DNA of 43,986 bases from an uncultured Anaerolineaceae bacterium. GTDB taxonomy: Bacteria; Chloroflexota; Anaerolineae; Anaerolineales; Anaerolineaceae. The DNA is taken from assembly GCA_937863605.1 (NCBI GenBank), contig CALMGN010000181.1, positions 1 to 43,986 of the forward strand. Direction: 5' to 3'. Under the pieces are notes generated by a model that saw nothing but the letters and a program-made list of their open reading frames with translations, did not search any database and was not told the DNA's origin. How positions within the stretch are numbered: position 1 is the first letter of the stretch; each line of letters starts with the position of its first letter. Shown piece by piece: positions 14,447-22,457 of this stretch. Position numbers and translations under genes: made by a program.

Positions 14447-15295
14447 TTATTCTGATCGGGTGCTGGGTTTGGATCGCGGGACGCTCGCGGTTTCGCGGGG
14501 GAATTCGGTACGCAGCGGGAAGTGCGCATGCCATGCCAGTAGATCATCCAGGAAATGCTTCAATCCTGCCGCCAGCGCAACGGGTTGCTCGCGGGGCAGC
14601 AGGTGACCGGCGCCGTGGATTATGTCAAGGCGGGCGATCGGCAGGCTGTTCGATAAGAAATGCGCCTGGGCTGGCGGGGTAAGCAGGTCTTCTCGTCCAC
14701 AGGCTACAAACGCTGGTACGTTAATCTGGTACGCCTGGTCGTGCAGGTCAAAGCGGCTGCAAGCCAGCCAATCGCCGTAGAGCACGCTGGGCCGGGCGGA
14801 AGTCATGGCTTTGAAGCCGTCAGCTACAACGGTTTGCGGTGTATCAACGCATGCCAGCCGTGCTTGTAAGATTTGATAACCGGCTGCAGCGGTTGATGAG
14901 CTGCTCAGGTAATTGGTGAGTTCAACGGGCAGATTGAAATTGGCGCCGGTCGAAAGCACGCCGATCCCAATCACATGCTGCGGAAAATCCAGCGCCAGTT
15001 GCAAGGCAATTGCGCCGCCTAGCGAATGACCGACAAAAGCTGCCTTGAAAATATTCATGGCAGCTAAAAATTCTGTAACAGCGGCCGTATAGTCGCTGAC
15101 CGACTGAAACCCGACGCCATTGGACCGCCCGTGGCCGGGTAAATCCAGGGCAATGACGGTGTGACCCACCAGCCGGCGAATTTCGGCCGGCCAGATTAAA
15201 TGGCTGCTGCCCGCTCCATGAATCAGGATGACGGGCTTTTGATCTGGCTTCCCCCCTTCATGCAGCGAATAATAAAATCCGGCCTTGAAGGGCAT
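14447..15295 (-). CDS. Alpha/beta-fold hydrolase
   Basis: A 282-residue cytoplasmic alpha/beta hydrolase of the esterase/epoxide-hydrolase-like class. Visible are the oxyanion HGAGSSHLIW segment (about 26-35), DLPGHGRS at about 51-58, nucleophile Ser91 in GHSLGG, the acid in ACGREDLLTPP and His in IIHGAGHLLP near residue 240. There is no signal peptide. The last 20 residues (RTEFPRETASVPRSKPSTRS) are basic and disordered-looking, beyond the usual end of the domain. The substrate cannot be predicted. It stands alone on the minus strand with gaps of 154 and 232 bases on either side. Confidence 0.88.
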   Translation of the reverse strand: MPFKAGFYYSLHEGGKPDQKPVILIHGAGSSHLIWPAEIRRLVGHTVIALDLPGHGRSNGVGFQSVSDYTAAVTEFLAAMNIFKAAFVGHSLGGAIALQLALDFPQHVIGIGVLSTGANFNLPVELTNYLSSSSTAAAGYQILQARLACVDTPQTVVADGFKAMTSARPSVLYGDWLACSRFDLHDQAYQINVPAFVACGREDLLTPPAQAHFLSNSLPIARLDIIHGAGHLLPREQPVALAAGLKHFLDDLLAWHAHFPLRTEFPRETASVPRSKPSTRSE

Positions 15296-15527
15296 TCACA
15301 ACCTGCATTTTAGAAATTAGCGGGAAATTAGCTTTTTGACCCAATCATGGGCCAACAGCATCCTTAGATTGTAACCGAAATTGTCAAAGCCGCCGGTAAA
15401 AATTCCATCGAATATTCATCAAGATAAACTGGTTTTCCAATCTCCGGGAAGTGCAGCGAGAAAGATCTACCCGGGCAGACGGGGCGTTTCTTTAAATTGT
15501 TATAAAATCATTACCAGGAGTAACCCC

Positions 15528-16136
15528 ATGACCGCTGGATTTTGGTGGGTACTGGTTTCCATGGCCGCATACGGTGGCCTGCATTCGTTGTTGGCGTCGC
15601 GCCGGTTTAAGGACGCCCTGCAGCGCCGATTTGGCTCGAGCGGGATGCGCTATCACCGGTTTGCTTTCTCCCTCCTGGGCGGGCTGACGTTATTGCCATC
15701 CATGGCGTTGGTGGTGCTGCTGCCTGACCGCCAGATCTATACGATTCCCTATCCTTATTCAAGCTGGCTGAGGTTGTTGCAGTTTTCCGGTTTAATTGGA
15801 CTGGTCTATGGGGTGTTGCAGACCGGCTTTTTCAATTTTATCGGGCTGGACCGCGTGTTCGACCCCGCAGCCATGCAGCGCCCGCAGCAAATGGTGACCG
15901 GCGGCCTTTACCGCCTGGTGCGCCACCCGCTCTATACCTGCGCCATGCTCATCCTGTGGGCGTCGCCATCCTTAAGTTGGAACCGGTTGGCTTTCAACCT
16001 GGGCGTCAGTCTGTATTTGATCGTCGGCAGCTTCTTCGAGGAACAGAAGCTGCTGGACGAATTTGGCGGGGATTACCAGGCCTACCGCCAGCGCACCCCG
16101 GCCTTTTTACCGCGCCTGCGCCGTCCGCAGGACTGA
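15528..16136 (+). CDS. Isoprenylcysteine carboxyl methyltransferase (ICMT)-like membrane protein
   Basis: A 202-residue integral membrane protein with about five hydrophobic segments. Its C-terminal half matches the ICMT/phospholipid methyltransferase family: RHPLYTCAMLILWASPSL, then FFEEQKLLDEFGGDYQAYRQRTPAFLP. The RHP and EE.L..FG..Y..Y residues bind S-adenosylmethionine in this family. Bacterial members methylate unknown lipids or small molecules. The frame is open upstream, but the ATG at 15528 is preceded by CCAGGAG at good spacing and TATAAA about 25 bases upstream, and the protein then starts with the first membrane segment. The comEC homologue begins three bases after the stop. Confidence 0.85.
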   Translation: MTAGFWWVLVSMAAYGGLHSLLASRRFKDALQRRFGSSGMRYHRFAFSLLGGLTLLPSMALVVLLPDRQIYTIPYPYSSWLRLLQFSGLIGLVYGVLQTGFFNFIGLDRVFDPAAMQRPQQMVTGGLYRLVRHPLYTCAMLILWASPSLSWNRLAFNLGVSLYLIVGSFFEEQKLLDEFGGDYQAYRQRTPAFLPRLRRPQD

Positions 16137-16139
16137 ACC

Positions 16140-18434
16140 GTGCCGCTGCTGTGGCTGGCGCTGGCGTTTTTGGCAGGCATCCTGCTGGCTGCTGCTGTGC
16201 CGGCATCTGCCTGGGTATGGGTGATCAGCGTACTGGCAGCGGGAGCCCTTGGATTGGCCGAACGCCGCTGGTTTTCAGGTTACCGAATATGGATACGCCT
16301 GCGGGGTTGGCTGCCGCTCCCGCTCGGCGTACTTATGGCAGGGTTGTTTCTGGGGGCGCTGCGCGGGCAAACCGCTGTGCCCGTCTGGGAGCCGGGCGAC
16401 CTGGCTTATTTCAATGGCAGTACTGACGCTGAACTGACAGGCTGGGTGGCCGATTATCCTGACCGGCGGGAAAGCGCGGTTTTGCTGCGGGTTCGCATCG
16501 AATCCATTCAACGGGATGGGAGGGTTTCTGTCCCAGTGGAAGGGACGGCCTTGCTGCGCCTGCCAGCTGGCCGAGATTATCAGTACGGGGACCGCCTGGT
16601 CATTTGGGGCGGCCCTGAAGAACCGCCGGATGAGTCTGATTTTTCCTACAAAGATTATCTCGCCCGTCAGGGAATTCACACCTATCTGGCATACCCGGCA
16701 GTGCGCCAGATAGGCAGCGGAGCGGGGAGTCCGCTCATGGCAGGTATCTACCGGCTGCGGGAAAACGCCTATGCCACGCTCAACCGCATTTTTCCGCAGC
16801 CTGAGGCTGCACTTCTCGCGGGGGTGCTGCTCGGCCTGGAACGCGACCTTCCGGACGAAATTGTCTCAGCCTTCCAGGACACTGGCACGGCGCACATCGT
16901 TGCCATCTCGGGTTTCAACATGAGTGTTTTGGCCGCGCTTTTGATCGGGCTGCTCGGACGTTTTTTGCCGCGCGGTTGGGCAGCGCTGGCGGCTGCAGGT
17001 ACCATTGGGTTTTACACGGTGCTGGTAGGCGCCAATCCGGCCGTTGTGCGGGCTGCCATTATGAGCAGCCTGGCGTTGTTCGGGCGGTTGATCGGGCGCG
17101 GCTCCAGCGGATTGACGCCGCTAGCCCTCAGCGCTGCGGTAATGTGCGGAATCAATCCCCTGCTGCCGTGGGATGCCGGTTTTCAACTCTCTTTTACTGC
17201 CACGCTCGGCCTGATTTTGTACGGCGATCCGCTGCAGCAGGCTTTCGAAACCTGGGCTGAAAACCGTTGGGGGGACGCAGTCGCCAGACGCCTGGCTGGA
17301 CCGGTGAGTGAATATTTCCTCTTCACACTGGCTGCTCAGGTGACCACGCTGCCCGTGGTGTTGGTTCACTTTAACCGGCTGTCATTGACGGCCATGTTGG
17401 CCAATCCGCTGATTCTGCCGGTTCAACCGGGAGTCATGATATTGGGCGGAACGGCTTTAATTGCGGGGATGATTTTGCCAGCCGTCGGTCAGATTCTGGC
17501 CTGGCTGGCGTGGCCGCTGGCAGCCTACACCCTGCGCGTGGTCGAGGGTCTGGCGCGCATCCCCTCCGGGGCAGTATCAATCAGCGAATTTACCCCCTGG
17601 ATGGCGCTGACCTGCTATGCGGTCTTGTTCGGCCTGACTTTTGGCCGGAAACACCTGGCGCCGCTGCGTGAAAAGCTCAGGCCAGGTCTGCTGTTTGCCG
17701 GGCTGGGGCTGGTGGTGTTGGTGTCCTGGAGTGCCGTATTGCGCCGCCCGGACGGGCGTCTGCATCTTTTCGTGATGGATACACCGGACGGGCAGGCGGT
17801 TGTGCTGCACTTGCCGGCCGGGCAGCGGGTACTGATCGGCGGCGCGCCGGGCGCGAATCAACTCTCCAGCCAGTTGGGTCAGCTGACTGGCCCGCTGGAT
17901 CGCCGGCTGGATGCGCTGGTGTTGAACTCAGCCAGCGCCAGTCAACTGGAAGGACTGCCGTTGTTAATCGAACGCTTTCCGGTAGAGCAGGCCTTCTGGG
18001 CGATTTCTCCGCCGGATAAACGCGCTGCGAACCGCGTTCGTGACGCCTTGATAAAGTCTCAGACGCAAGTGTCGTTGTTGGAAAAAGAGGCGCAGATCCA
18101 GTTGGATGAGGGTGTGCGGCTGCATGTTTTAGCAGTGGACGCGGAACATGCCGCCCTGCAGCTGGAATTCGGCAACCTGTGCGTGGTGTGGCCTGAGGGA
18201 TTTTCACCAGAAAAGCTCAAGCGTTCCGGTGAACGGGTGGACGGCTGCGTACTGTTAATCGATGAAACGGTGGATATCGATACCTGGGCAAGCCAACGAC
18301 CGGTACAGTTCGTATTCTTTGGAAATGCTCCACCCTCCCTGCCCGGCGCCCTGGCCACCAGTCAATTTGGCCAGATCGAGTTGGTCAGCGACAGCGTCAG
18401 TCTATGGGCCAAAGGTGAAAAAGTGTTGAAATAG
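16140..18434 (+). CDS. comEC: ComEC/Rec2-family DNA uptake channel with degenerate C-terminal domain
   Basis: A 764-residue polytopic membrane protein. The N-terminal helices and an OB-like DUF4131 segment (about 75-200) are followed by the Competence domain. Its hallmark TGTAHIVAISGFNMSVLAALL is near residue 250, with about eight membrane helices up to residue 515. ComEC normally carries single-stranded DNA into the cell during transformation. The C-terminal metallo-beta-lactamase-like domain (about 535-760) is present in outline, but its HxHxDH site is replaced by LNSASASQLEGL (about 594-606) and the later GHHGS motif is missing. Metal-dependent nuclease activity should therefore be lost. 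The start is GTG with AGGA seven bases upstream. Other com genes are not in the window, so competence cannot be asserted. Confidence 0.9.
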   Translation: MPLLWLALAFLAGILLAAAVPASAWVWVISVLAAGALGLAERRWFSGYRIWIRLRGWLPLPLGVLMAGLFLGALRGQTAVPVWEPGDLAYFNGSTDAELTGWVADYPDRRESAVLLRVRIESIQRDGRVSVPVEGTALLRLPAGRDYQYGDRLVIWGGPEEPPDESDFSYKDYLARQGIHTYLAYPAVRQIGSGAGSPLMAGIYRLRENAYATLNRIFPQPEAALLAGVLLGLERDLPDEIVSAFQDTGTAHIVAISGFNMSVLAALLIGLLGRFLPRGWAALAAAGTIGFYTVLVGANPAVVRAAIMSSLALFGRLIGRGSSGLTPLALSAAVMCGINPLLPWDAGFQLSFTATLGLILYGDPLQQAFETWAENRWGDAVARRLAGPVSEYFLFTLAAQVTTLPVVLVHFNRLSLTAMLANPLILPVQPGVMILGGTALIAGMILPAVGQILAWLAWPLAAYTLRVVEGLARIPSGAVSISEFTPWMALTCYAVLFGLTFGRKHLAPLREKLRPGLLFAGLGLVVLVSWSAVLRRPDGRLHLFVMDTPDGQAVVLHLPAGQRVLIGGAPGANQLSSQLGQLTGPLDRRLDALVLNSASASQLEGLPLLIERFPVEQAFWAISPPDKRAANRVRDALIKSQTQVSLLEKEAQIQLDEGVRLHVLAVDAEHAALQLEFGNLCVVWPEGFSPEKLKRSGERVDGCVLLIDETVDIDTWASQRPVQFVFFGNAPPSLPGALATSQFGQIELVSDSVSLWAKGEKVLK

Positions 18435-18440
18435 CGTATT

Positions 18441-18512
18441 AGGTGCATTGCACCTAGTCTTGGTGCGTTGCACCTGCACTTGCCTTGTCCTTGCCCTCGG
18501 TGCATTGCACCT
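18441..18512. repeat. Three short palindromes, GGTGC(A/G)TTGCACCT
   Basis: AGGTGCATTGCACCT (18441-18455), GGTGCGTTGCACCT (18462-18475) and GGTGCATTGCACCT (18499-18512) lie in the gap between comEC and ychF. The first is a perfect 15-base palindrome around one T. The 61-nt element copy follows directly. The gap holds no gene. Confidence 0.75.
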
Positions 18513-18540
18513 GCCTTTGACCTTTGGCCTCGCAATGGCA

Positions 18541-18601
18541 GGTGCGTCGCTCCTTAATCCGTGGTCGATTGGCTTCCCTGTTGACCCAGGAGCAACGCAC
18601 C
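18541..18601. repeat. 61-nt palindromic element, copy 2
   Basis: The unit begins GGTGCGTCGCTCCT (18541-18554) and ends AGGAGCAACGCACC (18588-18601). The two ends are reverse complements with one mismatch. It has the same length and end sequences as 4346-4406, while the middles differ except for a shared CCTGTT. Confidence 0.65.
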
Positions 18602-18609
18602 CGGTATTA

Positions 18610-19677
18610 TTACCCCGAGTGCCGGATGTTGAGCACCTCGCCGTCCTGGACGATGTACTCCTTGCCTTCCAGACGCAGCTTGCCTTTGGCGCGCGCTTCG
18701 CTCAGCCCGCCCAGGCTCACCAGGTCGTCATAGGTGACCACCTCGGCGCGGATGAAGCCCTTCTGCAGGTCGGTGTGAATTTCACCGGCGGCTTCGGGGG
18801 CGGTCGCCCCGCGCCTGACCGTCCAGGCGCGTACCTCGTCCGGCCCAACCGTGAAAAAGGACTGCAGCCCGAGCAGATCGTACGACAGCCGGATCATGCG
18901 GTTCAGGCTGGGTTCTTCGATGCCGTATTCTTCCATAAATAACTGGGCGTCTTCAGCCGGCAGGTGGGCAATATCCATTTCCAGCTTGCCCTGCAGAGCA
19001 ACCAGCTGGCTGTGCCGGTGGTCATAAGCGATCTCCGGCGCAGCTTGCCCTTCCGCCAGGTTGAACACCACCAGCACTGGTTTGCGGCTGAGGAAACCGA
19101 AACCGGAGAGCATTTTCTCTTCTTCGGCAGAAATATCAATGTCGCGCAGCGGAATTTCTTCGTTCAGGGCAGCCTGCAGCCGCTCGAACAGCACAATTTC
19201 GCGGTCGATGGTGGCGCGGTCGCGCCCGGCGCCTTTTTTGCGTTCTTCAGCAAGCCGTTCCAGCTTGCGCTCGGCCGCGATCAGGTCGTTGAGCACAAAT
19301 TCGCCATCCATGGCAGCCAGGTCGCGGGCTGGGTTGATGCTGCCCTGCGGGTGCGGCACGGCTTCATCCTCGAAGCAGCGTACCACATGGATAAAGCCGT
19401 CCATCTGGGTCAGTTGATTGAGCAGTGTGCCTGCAATGCCACTCTTGCTGGCTGAGCCGTCCAGGCCAGCGATGTCGGCGTAGGTCACCTTGGCGTAAAT
19501 GGTCTTTTTGGGATTAAACATGCGTGAAAGCACATCCACCCGCGGGTCGGGCACTTCCACCACCGCGGTATGCACTTCGATCTTACCGGTCGTACCGGTT
19601 GGTTGGGTCGCACGGGTGAGGGCGTTGAACAGGGTTGTTTTGCCGGATTGCGGCAGGCCGATAATTCCGAGGCGCAT
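18610..19677 (-). CDS. ychF: YchF/OLA1-family ATPase
   Basis: A 355-residue Obg-related P-loop protein. The G1 motif is GLPQSGKTT at residues 7-15 and G3 is DIAGLDGSA. The nucleotide-specificity motif reads NLAE instead of NKxD, which is the YchF signature and explains ATP rather than GTP preference. A helical coiled-coil domain (about 130-200) and a C-terminal TGS domain (LQSFFTVGPDEVRAWTVRRG to the end) complete the family layout. YchF associates with ribosomes and is implicated in translation and oxidative-stress responses. In most bacteria it reads PNVGKST in the P-loop, so the Q and T residues are mild variants. It reads away from tRNA-Leu. Confidence 0.95.
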   Translation of the reverse strand: MRLGIIGLPQSGKTTLFNALTRATQPTGTTGKIEVHTAVVEVPDPRVDVLSRMFNPKKTIYAKVTYADIAGLDGSASKSGIAGTLLNQLTQMDGFIHVVRCFEDEAVPHPQGSINPARDLAAMDGEFVLNDLIAAERKLERLAEERKKGAGRDRATIDREIVLFERLQAALNEEIPLRDIDISAEEEKMLSGFGFLSRKPVLVVFNLAEGQAAPEIAYDHRHSQLVALQGKLEMDIAHLPAEDAQLFMEEYGIEEPSLNRMIRLSYDLLGLQSFFTVGPDEVRAWTVRRGATAPEAAGEIHTDLQKGFIRAEVVTYDDLVSLGGLSEARAKGKLRLEGKEYIVQDGEVLNIRHSG

Positions 19678-19690
19678 GGGGGTGAATACC

Positions 19691-19720
19691 TTGACCCTTC
19701 TGGTAATTTTGCGATATACT
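19691..19720 (+). promoter_or_regulatory. Promoter of tRNA-Leu
   Basis: TTGACC (19691-19696) and TATACT (19715-19720) are 18 bases apart, placing transcription start near 19727, seven bases before the tRNA. The -35 box lies just upstream of the divergent ychF start. Confidence 0.65.
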
Positions 19721-19733
19721 CATCAATGCAAGC

Positions 19734-19818
19734 GCCGGAGTGGCGGAACTGGCAGACGCGCACGACTCAAAATCGTGTTCCGTAAGGAGTGTGGGTTCGA
19801 TTCCCACCTTCGGCACCA
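19734..19818 (+). tRNA. tRNA-Leu (anticodon CAA)
   Basis: The acceptor stem is GCCGGAG pairing with CTTCGGC, followed by discriminator A and an encoded CCA. The anticodon stem-loop ACGA-CTCAAAA-TCGT gives anticodon CAA, which reads UUG. The T-arm GGGTTCGATTCCC is canonical. The 85-base length reflects the long variable arm expected of a class II tRNA. Confidence 0.95.
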
Positions 19819-19826
19819 AAATTATA

Positions 19827-19860
19827 ACACGCCCCCCTTGTCAGGCGGGGCGCTGTGTTT
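19827..19860 (+). terminator. Terminator-like hairpin after tRNA-Leu
   Basis: CGCCCC (19830-19835) pairs with GGGGCG (19847-19852), extended by ACA/TGT with a small bulge, and followed by a short T-run (TTT). Confidence 0.5.
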
Positions 19861-19940
19861 AATATGGATCTGCTAGTAGATTAATTTGACATTTGTATAC
19901 TTATACAATATACTAATTTCAATCCAGTTATCTGGAGGTT

Positions 19941-19983
19941 GAAGGCATATGCCTTCGAAAAGACCCCGGCAGGGGTCTTTTTC
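19941..19983. terminator. Strong hairpin terminator with adjacent 16-bp palindrome
   Basis: AAAAGACCCC (19958-19967) and GGGGTCTTTT (19972-19981) form a stem with loop GGCA. Both strands end in a T-run, so it can stop the DUF3800 transcript from the right and any read-through from the left. Directly before it lies a perfect palindrome, GAAGGCATATGCCTTC (19941-19956). Confidence 0.85.
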
Positions 19984-20766
19984 TTATGGCAACCATTTTT
20001 GACCCCAACCTTGGATTTGACCCCTCGGGCTACGAGAGTATTTACTTTCCTCTAAAATTTCGGCAATTAATCCGCCAAAATTATCTGGTAATTTTTCGTT
20101 GTTATGACGGGCTAATGTTGCCCGGTAACTGGGATAAGCTAAAATATCAGCGAGTTGAAGCCCCGCAATATTGTTGCTTTTCGGCTTTACTTTGAGCTGC
20201 CGACTAGTCAAATAATTTGAAAATGCTGCCGCTTCTAGAAAATCTGATCCTTTTTCATAAACACGAAGGAACGATTCTTTTAATCGTAAATCAGGTTTTC
20301 CTCCCCGAGATTCTGCCATAACATCTCCCATAGCCGAATTAGCGCGCAACCACATTACGAATCGTTCGACAAGTACAGTCAAACAATAATGGTATGGATC
20401 AAAACGCCAAATTTGATAGCGTTGCTGATGTTCCAATTTATCAATGACCGTAGTGAATACGGTGTATTCCATATTGCGAATTAGTTCAAGCAATTCCTGG
20501 TTGAATGATTGTTCAACTATGGGGTCTCGGAGACTCTCGAAGGGGATTCGTTTGTTAATAATTTCCTTCCGGTGAAGGATTACGGGGTCATCAGGATGAG
20601 AATTAAAATATTTTGATTTTAAGGACTCTACTGCAGGGAAAACAACCTCCTGAACATACCCCAATTCCAAAACAATCCCCGTTAAACTCAAATATCGATG
20701 ATTGGGATTTGACGAAGCTCCAAGATCAGAGTTTCCAACCTCATCAATGTAGAGGCGATATTTCAC
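19984..20766 (-). CDS. DUF3800 domain protein
   Basis: A 260-residue protein of the DUF3800 family: YRLYIDEVGN at the start, LTGIVLE, the HRKEI motif near residue 67 and the C-terminal QLADILAYP. The family is thought to have an RNase H-like fold with conserved acidic residues, and is often found on mobile or defence-linked DNA; its function is not established. Here the usual DESG reads DEVG, though the acidic pair is kept. I chose GTG at 20766 because GGAG lies eight bases upstream and family members begin at this point. An in-frame ATG at 20784 lacks a ribosome-binding site. The gene looks clearly AT-richer than its neighbours, stands alone beside tRNA-Leu and may have been acquired. Confidence 0.82.
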   Translation of the reverse strand: MKYRLYIDEVGNSDLGASSNPNHRYLSLTGIVLELGYVQEVVFPAVESLKSKYFNSHPDDPVILHRKEIINKRIPFESLRDPIVEQSFNQELLELIRNMEYTVFTTVIDKLEHQQRYQIWRFDPYHYCLTVLVERFVMWLRANSAMGDVMAESRGGKPDLRLKESFLRVYEKGSDFLEAAAFSNYLTSRQLKVKPKSNNIAGLQLADILAYPSYRATLARHNNEKLPDNFGGLIAEILEESKYSRSPRGQIQGWGQKWLP

Positions 20767-20850
20767 AGCTTGAACTCCATGCATTCAGTAGATTTTTTGA
20801 CGACGGTCAGCAAGATAAATTATATTTGTCCTTTAAGATTTCAAAGTCCG

Positions 20851-20880
20851 TTTACATCCTTAATTTCCCCGTGGTAGAAT
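20851..20880 (+). promoter_or_regulatory. Promoter of pdxST
   Basis: TTTACA (20851-20856) and TAGAAT (20875-20880) are 18 bases apart; transcription should start near 20887. A GGAGG ribosome-binding site precedes the pdxS ATG. Confidence 0.55.
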
Positions 20881-20913
20881 CAAACTGAAATTATCAGGTA
20901 TTGCGGAGGCAAG

Positions 20914-21801
20914 ATGGAGCAGGAAACTGGTTCTTTTACGATTAAAAAAGGTTTAGCTCAAATGTTAAAAGGCGGTGTCATCATGGACGTGGTCACCGCA
21001 GAGCATGCCAAAATTGCCGAAGACGCCGGCGCTTGCGCGGTAATGGCGCTCGAACGCGTCCCGGCGGATATTCGCGCTCAGGGCGGCGTAGCCCGCATGA
21101 GCGACCCGGAACTGATCCACCAGATTATGGAGGCAGTTACCATCCCGGTCATGGCAAAAGCCCGCATTGGCCATTTCGTCGAGGCGCAGATTCTCGAGGC
21201 GCTTGGCGTGGATTACATTGACGAATCCGAGGTTCTTACCCCGGCTGACGAAGAGCACCATATCTACAAACACGCTTTCAAAGTACCGTTTGTCTGCGGT
21301 TGCCGCAACCTGGGCGAGGCTTTGCGCCGCATCGGCGAAGGCGCTGCCATGATGCGCACCAAGGGCGAGGCAGGCACCGGTGACGTGGTCGAGGCGGTGC
21401 GCCATGCGCGCAGTGTGCTGGGTGACATTCGCCGGCTGCAGAACATGCCGGACGAAGAGGTGATGGCTTTTGCCAAAGAGCTCGGCGCCCCCTACGAACT
21501 GGTGCTAGAGACGCGCGAGCTGGGACGTCTGCCAGTGGTCAACTTTGCTGCTGGCGGTATTGCCACTCCCGCGGACGCCGCCTTGATGATGCAGCTTGGC
21601 GTGGACGGCGTGTTCGTCGGTTCCGGCATCTTTAAATCTGGCGACCCGGCCAAACGCGCTGCGGCAATTGTCAAAGCGGTCACCTATTACAACGATCCCC
21701 ACATCCTGGCTGAAATCAGCCGCAACCTGGGCGAACCCATGGTTGGGCGGCAGGTTTCTGCGCTGCCCGAAGGCGAATTGCTTGCCGGACGCGGGTGGTG
21801 A
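20914..21801 (+). CDS. pdxS: Pyridoxal 5'-phosphate synthase subunit PdxS
   Basis: A 295-residue (beta/alpha)8 PdxS (Pdx1/YaaD) that forms PLP from ribose 5-phosphate, glyceraldehyde 3-phosphate and ammonia. Family signatures are [20 protein letters not shown], the catalytic Lys in [22 protein letters not shown], the second catalytic Lys in [10 protein letters not shown], and [19 protein letters not shown] with the phosphate-binding GSGIFKS. The length matches the family. pdxT follows after 21 bases, forming the usual two-gene DXP-independent PLP pathway. The gene has its own promoter at 20851. Confidence 0.98.
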   Translation: MEQETGSFTIKKGLAQMLKGGVIMDVVTAEHAKIAEDAGACAVMALERVPADIRAQGGVARMSDPELIHQIMEAVTIPVMAKARIGHFVEAQILEALGVDYIDESEVLTPADEEHHIYKHAFKVPFVCGCRNLGEALRRIGEGAAMMRTKGEAGTGDVVEAVRHARSVLGDIRRLQNMPDEEVMAFAKELGAPYELVLETRELGRLPVVNFAAGGIATPADAALMMQLGVDGVFVGSGIFKSGDPAKRAAAIVKAVTYYNDPHILAEISRNLGEPMVGRQVSALPEGELLAGRGW

Positions 21802-21822
21802 GCCAGCGAAACTGAGACCTGG

Positions 21823-22416
21823 ATGAATATCGGCGTACTGGCCTTACAAGGCGATTTTCTAGAACATCAAAAAATGCTCGAACAGTTGGGCGCCCGGGTG
21901 ATTCAGGTGCGCCTGCCGCAGCATTTGCAGGATCTCGACGGGCTGATCATTCCCGGCGGCGAGTCAACCACCATTGGTAAACTGGCTGTTGATTTCGGGT
22001 TGTTGGAACCGCTGCGCGCGTTCGCGCGCGACCATGCGGTCTGGGGTACCTGCGCCGGGGCGATTTTCCTGGCGCGGAATATTGGCCTTGACCAACCGCT
22101 GCTGGGCGTGATGGATATCACCGTGGAACGCAATGCATTTGGCCGCCAGGTGGACAGTTTCGCGACCGATCTGGACGTTCCGGTGTTAAAAGAAGTAGAT
22201 CCCGATAACCGCCCGTTCCGCGCTGTGTTTATCCGTGCGCCGAGGATAGCGAAAGCTAACGGCACAACCCGTATGCTGGCGTCCCTACCGGACGGGACGA
22301 TTGTGGCAGTGCGCCAGAATCGCTGGCTGGCGACTTCCTTCCACCCCGAACTGACCGGCGATGACCGCTTCCACCGATATTTTATGGAGATGGCGCAATC
22401 GAAGCTCGACCTTTAG
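21823..22416 (+). CDS. pdxT: Pyridoxal 5'-phosphate synthase glutaminase subunit PdxT
   Basis: A 197-residue class I glutaminase that supplies ammonia to PdxS. It begins MNIGVLALQGDFLEH. The PGGESTTI loop is at about residues 45-52, the nucleophile is Cys77 in WGTCAGAI, and the catalytic His174 and Glu176 are in SFHPEL. All catalytic residues are intact. The frame for the following GNAT-like protein is already open within the last 15 codons of pdxT. Confidence 0.97.
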   Translation: MNIGVLALQGDFLEHQKMLEQLGARVIQVRLPQHLQDLDGLIIPGGESTTIGKLAVDFGLLEPLRAFARDHAVWGTCAGAIFLARNIGLDQPLLGVMDITVERNAFGRQVDSFATDLDVPVLKEVDPDNRPFRAVFIRAPRIAKANGTTRMLASLPDGTIVAVRQNRWLATSFHPELTGDDRFHRYFMEMAQSKLDL

Positions 22417-22457
22417 CCTGGCACGACCTCATCACCCTCTACCGGTACCGCAATCAG

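Noticed and set aside
18441-18601. CRISPR array in the comEC-ychF gap
   Set aside because: The repeats are 14-15 base palindromes with uneven spacing and no cas genes nearby.
20785-20913. Riboswitch or leader upstream of pdxS
   Set aside because: The leader after the predicted start is only about 27 bases, too short for a known riboswitch, and no conserved structure is visible.
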